64,000 bases of DNA from Tateyamaria sp947503385. GTDB taxonomy: Bacteria > Pseudomonadota > Alphaproteobacteria > Rhodobacterales > Rhodobacteraceae. Shown one piece after another: positions 61,473 to 64,000 of this stretch; positions within the stretch are counted from its first letter, which is position 1; every line of letters begins with the position of its first letter. A program made the translations under genes and the position numbers. Below the pieces are notes generated by a model. That model did no database searches, was not told the origin of the DNA, and saw nothing but the letters and a program-made list of their open reading frames with translations. The stretch is taken from assembly GCF_051195235.1 (NCBI RefSeq), contig NZ_JBNFZM010000006.1, forward strand, positions 186,001 through 250,000. Reading direction: 5' to 3'.

Positions 61473-61817
61473 ATGCTGATTTACAAGATTTTCCGTGCGC
61501 CCGAATGGGCCGCATTGCGCAAAAACGGGACAACGCCGGGCGCTCCGATCGACGTGGCCGACGGGTACGTGCACTTTTCCACCGCCGCACAGGCATCAGA
61601 GACGGCGGCCAAGCATTTTGCCGGTCAGGACGATCTGTTTCTGATCGCGGTTGAGGCTGACAGTTTGGGCGATGCGCTGAAATGGGAGGTGTCGCGCGAT
61701 GATGCGCTCTTTCCACATCTCTATCGTGAGATGCGGCTGGAGGACGTGCATTGGGCGCAACCCCTGCCCGTTGTTGACGGCACGCATCAGTTTCCGGCGG
61801 GCGCAGGTTTCGCATGA
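61473..61817 (+). CDS. DUF952 family protein
   Basis: The 114-residue protein starts at ATG 61473 (MLIYKIFRAPEW). The DUF952 pattern is seen: DVADGYVHFSTAAQASETAA, LFLIAVEADSLGDALKWEVS and FPHLYREM with a final LPVVDGTHQFP. Some relatives are called glutathione S-transferase-like. Function unknown. Its stop overlaps the next start by four bases, and the three genes up to pyrD are all coupled in this way. Confidence 0.88.
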   Translation: MLIYKIFRAPEWAALRKNGTTPGAPIDVADGYVHFSTAAQASETAAKHFAGQDDLFLIAVEADSLGDALKWEVSRDDALFPHLYREMRLEDVHWAQPLPVVDGTHQFPAGAGFA

Positions 61818-62242
61818 GCCATATCGACCCGACCCGCGCCCAGTTTGACGCGTTCAAAGGGTTGGACCGCGACCACCCTGTCGAAATGCTGAACCTCGTC
61901 GCCTTCAACGATCTGGCGAATTATCCCGGTGATCACGAGCTTGCCCGCGACGGGCTGACCGGTGCACAGGCCTATGCGCTTTATGGCAAACACTCCGGCC
62001 CGGTATTGGCCCGCGTTGGCGGGTCGATCCTGTGGCGCGGCGGGTATCAGGCGACGCTGATCGGGCCTGCGGACGAGGCTTGGGATGCCATGTTCATTGC
62101 GCGCTATCCAACCGCGCACGCCTTTCTCGCCATGGTGTCGGACCCGGATTACCAGCGCGCGGTTGTCCACCGTCAAGCGGCTGTGCGCACCTCGCGGCTG
62201 ATCCGCTGCGCGCCTCAATCGGGCGGAGAGCGTTTTGCATGA
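61814..62242 (+). CDS. DUF1330 family protein
   Basis: The 142-residue protein has VEMLNLVAFNDLANYPGDHE, LTGAQAYALYGKHSGPVLAR and MFIARYPTAHAFLAMVSDPD, which match the ferredoxin-like DUF1330 family. Function unknown. It starts within the stop of the DUF952 gene and ends in the start of pyrD (ATGA overlaps). Confidence 0.87.
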   Translation: MSHIDPTRAQFDAFKGLDRDHPVEMLNLVAFNDLANYPGDHELARDGLTGAQAYALYGKHSGPVLARVGGSILWRGGYQATLIGPADEAWDAMFIARYPTAHAFLAMVSDPDYQRAVVHRQAAVRTSRLIRCAPQSGGERFA

Positions 62243-63273
62243 AACGAATGCTGGAACAAATCGGCACGCGCGCCCTGCGCCACCTTGACCCCGAAACGGC
62301 CCACAGCGTCGCGCTTCGGGCGCTGAATGCCGGTCTCGCCGCCCAGCCCGGCCCGGTGACCAGCAATCGGCTGCGCACATCCGTGGCCGGTCTCGATTTG
62401 CCCAACCCGGTGGGGCTTGCCGCCGGGTTCGACAAGAACGCAACCGCGATCGCGCCGCTGTCACGCGCGGGCTTTGGCTGGATTGAGGTCGGGGCCGCCA
62501 CCCCCCTGCCCCAACCGGGCAACCCCAAACCAAGGCTCTTCCGCCTGAGCGAGGACCGGGCAGCCATCAACCGCTTTGGTTTTAACAATGACGGGATGGA
62601 GGCGATTGCGCACCGCCTCGCCCAGCGGCCCAAGGGCGTGCCCGTAGGCCTCAACCTCGGTGCCAACAAGGACAGCGCCAACCGGGCCGAAGACTTTGCC
62701 CGCGTGTTGCAGCATTGCGCACCGCATATCGATTTTGCGACCGTCAACGTCTCCAGCCCCAACACCGAAAAACTGCGCGACCTGCAAGGGCCGATGGCGC
62801 TCGCAGCGCTGCTGGATGGTGTGATGCAGATGCGCGGCACTGTGCCCGTTTTTCTCAAGATCGCACCGGACCTCACTGATCAAGACCTCGCCGATATCGC
62901 GAAGGTCGCCGAAGATGCGCGGATCGCGGCCATCATTGCCACCAACACCACGCTGGACCGTCATGGCCTCGCCAGCAGGCACGCCAATGAAAAAGGCGGT
63001 CTGTCCGGACAGCCGCTCTTTGACAAATCAACTCAGGTGCTTGCGAAATTGCACCGGCTCACCGCTGTCCCGCTCATTGGCGTGGGCGGTATCGCCACTG
63101 CGGATCAGGCCTATGCCAAGATCAAGGCGGGTGCCTGCGCGGTCCAGCTTTATACCGGCCTTGTCTACGGAGGCCTCAGTCTCGCTGCGGATATCGCCCA
63201 AGGGCTTGATACGCTTCTGGCCCATGACGGATATGCCAACGTGTCCGACGCCGTTGGCCGCGACGCCCGATGA
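62239..63273 (+). CDS. pyrD: Dihydroorotate dehydrogenase (quinone)
   Basis: PyrD oxidises dihydroorotate to orotate in pyrimidine synthesis and passes electrons to quinones. The 344-residue protein is class 2: it has the N-terminal membrane-associated helix region (HLDPETAHSVALRAL), LPNPVGLAAGFDKNATAI, the catalytic serine in NVSSPNTEKLRDLQ (Ser173) and the FMN phosphate loop GVGGIATADQAYAKI. The start overlaps the DUF1330 stop. Confidence 0.97.
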   Translation: MKRMLEQIGTRALRHLDPETAHSVALRALNAGLAAQPGPVTSNRLRTSVAGLDLPNPVGLAAGFDKNATAIAPLSRAGFGWIEVGAATPLPQPGNPKPRLFRLSEDRAAINRFGFNNDGMEAIAHRLAQRPKGVPVGLNLGANKDSANRAEDFARVLQHCAPHIDFATVNVSSPNTEKLRDLQGPMALAALLDGVMQMRGTVPVFLKIAPDLTDQDLADIAKVAEDARIAAIIATNTTLDRHGLASRHANEKGGLSGQPLFDKSTQVLAKLHRLTAVPLIGVGGIATADQAYAKIKAGACAVQLYTGLVYGGLSLAADIAQGLDTLLAHDGYANVSDAVGRDAR

Positions 63274-63278
63274 TCCTG

Positions 63279-63331
63279 TCTTCTTCTCTTTGACAAATAC
63301 TCCGGGGTCTGGGGCAGCGCCCCAGTCCTCA
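63279..63331 (-). repeat. GC-rich intergenic repeat, copy 7 (type B)
   Basis: On the minus strand: CTGGGGCGCTGCCCCAG hairpin, ACCCCGGAGTATTTGTCA and AAGAGAAGAAGAC. It lies between the convergent ends of pyrD and the MATE gene, where a terminator would be expected. Confidence 0.78.
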
Positions 63332-64000
63332 GGCCGCCGCCCGCTCCAAGGCCGGATAGCGCAGCCCCAGCGTCACCCCCCGGGCGGCAAATGAAATCAG
63401 CAGCGCCGCCCAAAGCCCGTGATTGCCGAAGACCGGCAACAGGACCCAAACCGCGATCCAGTACAACACGAACGACACCGCCATCATGTTGCGCATGTCC
63501 CGCCCACGGGCCGCACCGATGAAAATGCCGTCCAGCATCCATGCCGCGCAGCCAATCAGCGGGGCGGCCACCATCCAAAGAAGATATGTGCGCGCCTCCT
63601 GCTGCACGCCCCCATCCTTGGCCATCAGGTCAATCAGCCACGGTCCCGCCAGCCAGAACCCGGCGGCCATCAGGCAGCAGACCACAAGCCCCCAAAACCC
63701 CGTCAGACGGGCCGACCGGCGCACCCGGCCCGGATCACCACGACCATAGGCGCGCGCGATCAGCGTTTCAGCGGCAAAGGCGAACCCATCCATCGCGTAG
63801 GCCGTGATGTACATGAACTGGATCAACACCTCGTTGGCCGCGAGCGTCTCATCGCCAAACCGCGAACCAAGCATGGTGAAGCTGTAAAAGATGACCATCA
63901 GCATCGCCGACCGGATCAGGATGTCGGTGTTCAACAGTGCCATTCGGATCAGCTTGGCCCGGTCAAAGATACGCGGCCAATCGCGCCACGCGGGCCGTTT
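63329..64000 (-). CDS. MATE family efflux transporter (DinF-like), N-terminus beyond the window
   Basis: The frame is open to the right edge, so only the C-terminal ~223 residues are seen; the Met at 63943 is internal. There are about six hydrophobic segments. The order RSAMLMVIFYSFTMLGSRFG, ANEVLIQFMYITAYAMDGFA and AAETLIARAYGRGD is typical of the DinF branch of MATE exporters. It would expel drugs or metabolites using sodium or protons. Confidence 0.92.
   Translation of the reverse strand, partial: KRPAWRDWPRIFDRAKLIRMALLNTDILIRSAMLMVIFYSFTMLGSRFGDETLAANEVLIQFMYITAYAMDGFAFAAETLIARAYGRGDPGRVRRSARLTGFWGLVVCCLMAAGFWLAGPWLIDLMAKDGGVQQEARTYLLWMVAAPLIGCAAWMLDGIFIGAARGRDMRNMMAVSFVLYWIAVWVLLPVFGNHGLWAALLISFAARGVTLGLRYPALERAAA

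Overview
The window is a 64 kb piece of a GC-rich alphaproteobacterial chromosome, most likely a marine Rhodobacteraceae (Roseobacter group) member. Several things point that way: the gene order phoH-ybeY-corC-lnt-metK with a SAM/SAH riboswitch directly in front of metK (a class known from Rhodobacterales), the rpsA-ihfB-lapA-trpF neighbourhood, Irr close to fabA-fabB-fabI, a GlxA-type regulator, and a small GC-rich intergenic repeat present in seven copies. No rRNA, tRNA, CRISPR array, transposase or integrase was seen.

Layout. 1-4.8 kb: end of a GlxA regulator, a divergent Rid protein, pth with a DUF2332 gene, a NylB-like serine hydrolase and a DUF2237 gene. 4.8-8.5 kb: trpB surrounded by poorly known genes (a 240-residue hypothetical, a 51-residue membrane peptide, a papain-like peptidase), with an AT-rich gap. 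8.5-21 kb: mostly housekeeping genes on the minus strand (trpF, lapA, ihfB, rpsA, metK, lnt, corC, ybeY, phoH, an OmpA protein, miaB) plus rpiB on the plus strand. 21-23.2 kb: a divergent glycosyltransferase and a protein with a Cry delta-endotoxin pore-forming domain followed by a jacalin/beta-prism-like domain. 23.2-28.7 kb: irr, an Fe/2-oxoglutarate oxygenase, and the unsaturated fatty acid genes fabA, fabB and fabI, with a YciI/LysR pair lying between fabA and fabB. 28.8-38.4 kb: plus-strand catabolic genes (haloacid dehalogenase, hydrolases, threonine dehydratase, pcaD-pcaB, an MFS exporter, an alcohol dehydrogenase and an enolase-superfamily enzyme). 38.4-43.7 kb: a cyclase-FHA signalling protein and a minus-strand cluster (MetE-like, secreted protein, bicupin, DUF6653, PNPOx).

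43.8-57.0 kb: one long minus-strand array of thirteen genes. It codes for a complete UgpC/MalK-type ABC importer, a GMC oxidoreductase, an HpsN/histidinol-dehydrogenase-like enzyme, an SDR, four SnoaL/NTF2-like proteins (three of them double-length), a small unknown protein and its own LacI-type regulator. A perfect 16-bp palindrome with a central CG sits at the likely promoter of this array. It looks like an inducible uptake-and-oxidation operon for an unidentified substrate.

57.2-64 kb: glutaryl-CoA dehydrogenase, a small cupredoxin-fold protein without obvious copper ligands, a YedK/HMCES protein, a periplasmic 5'-nucleotidase, DUF952 and DUF1330 genes, pyrD, and the start-truncated end of a MATE exporter. 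The strongest leads are the Cry-type toxin, the self-regulated SnoaL-rich operon, the repeat family, and the missing in-frame start codon of ybeY.
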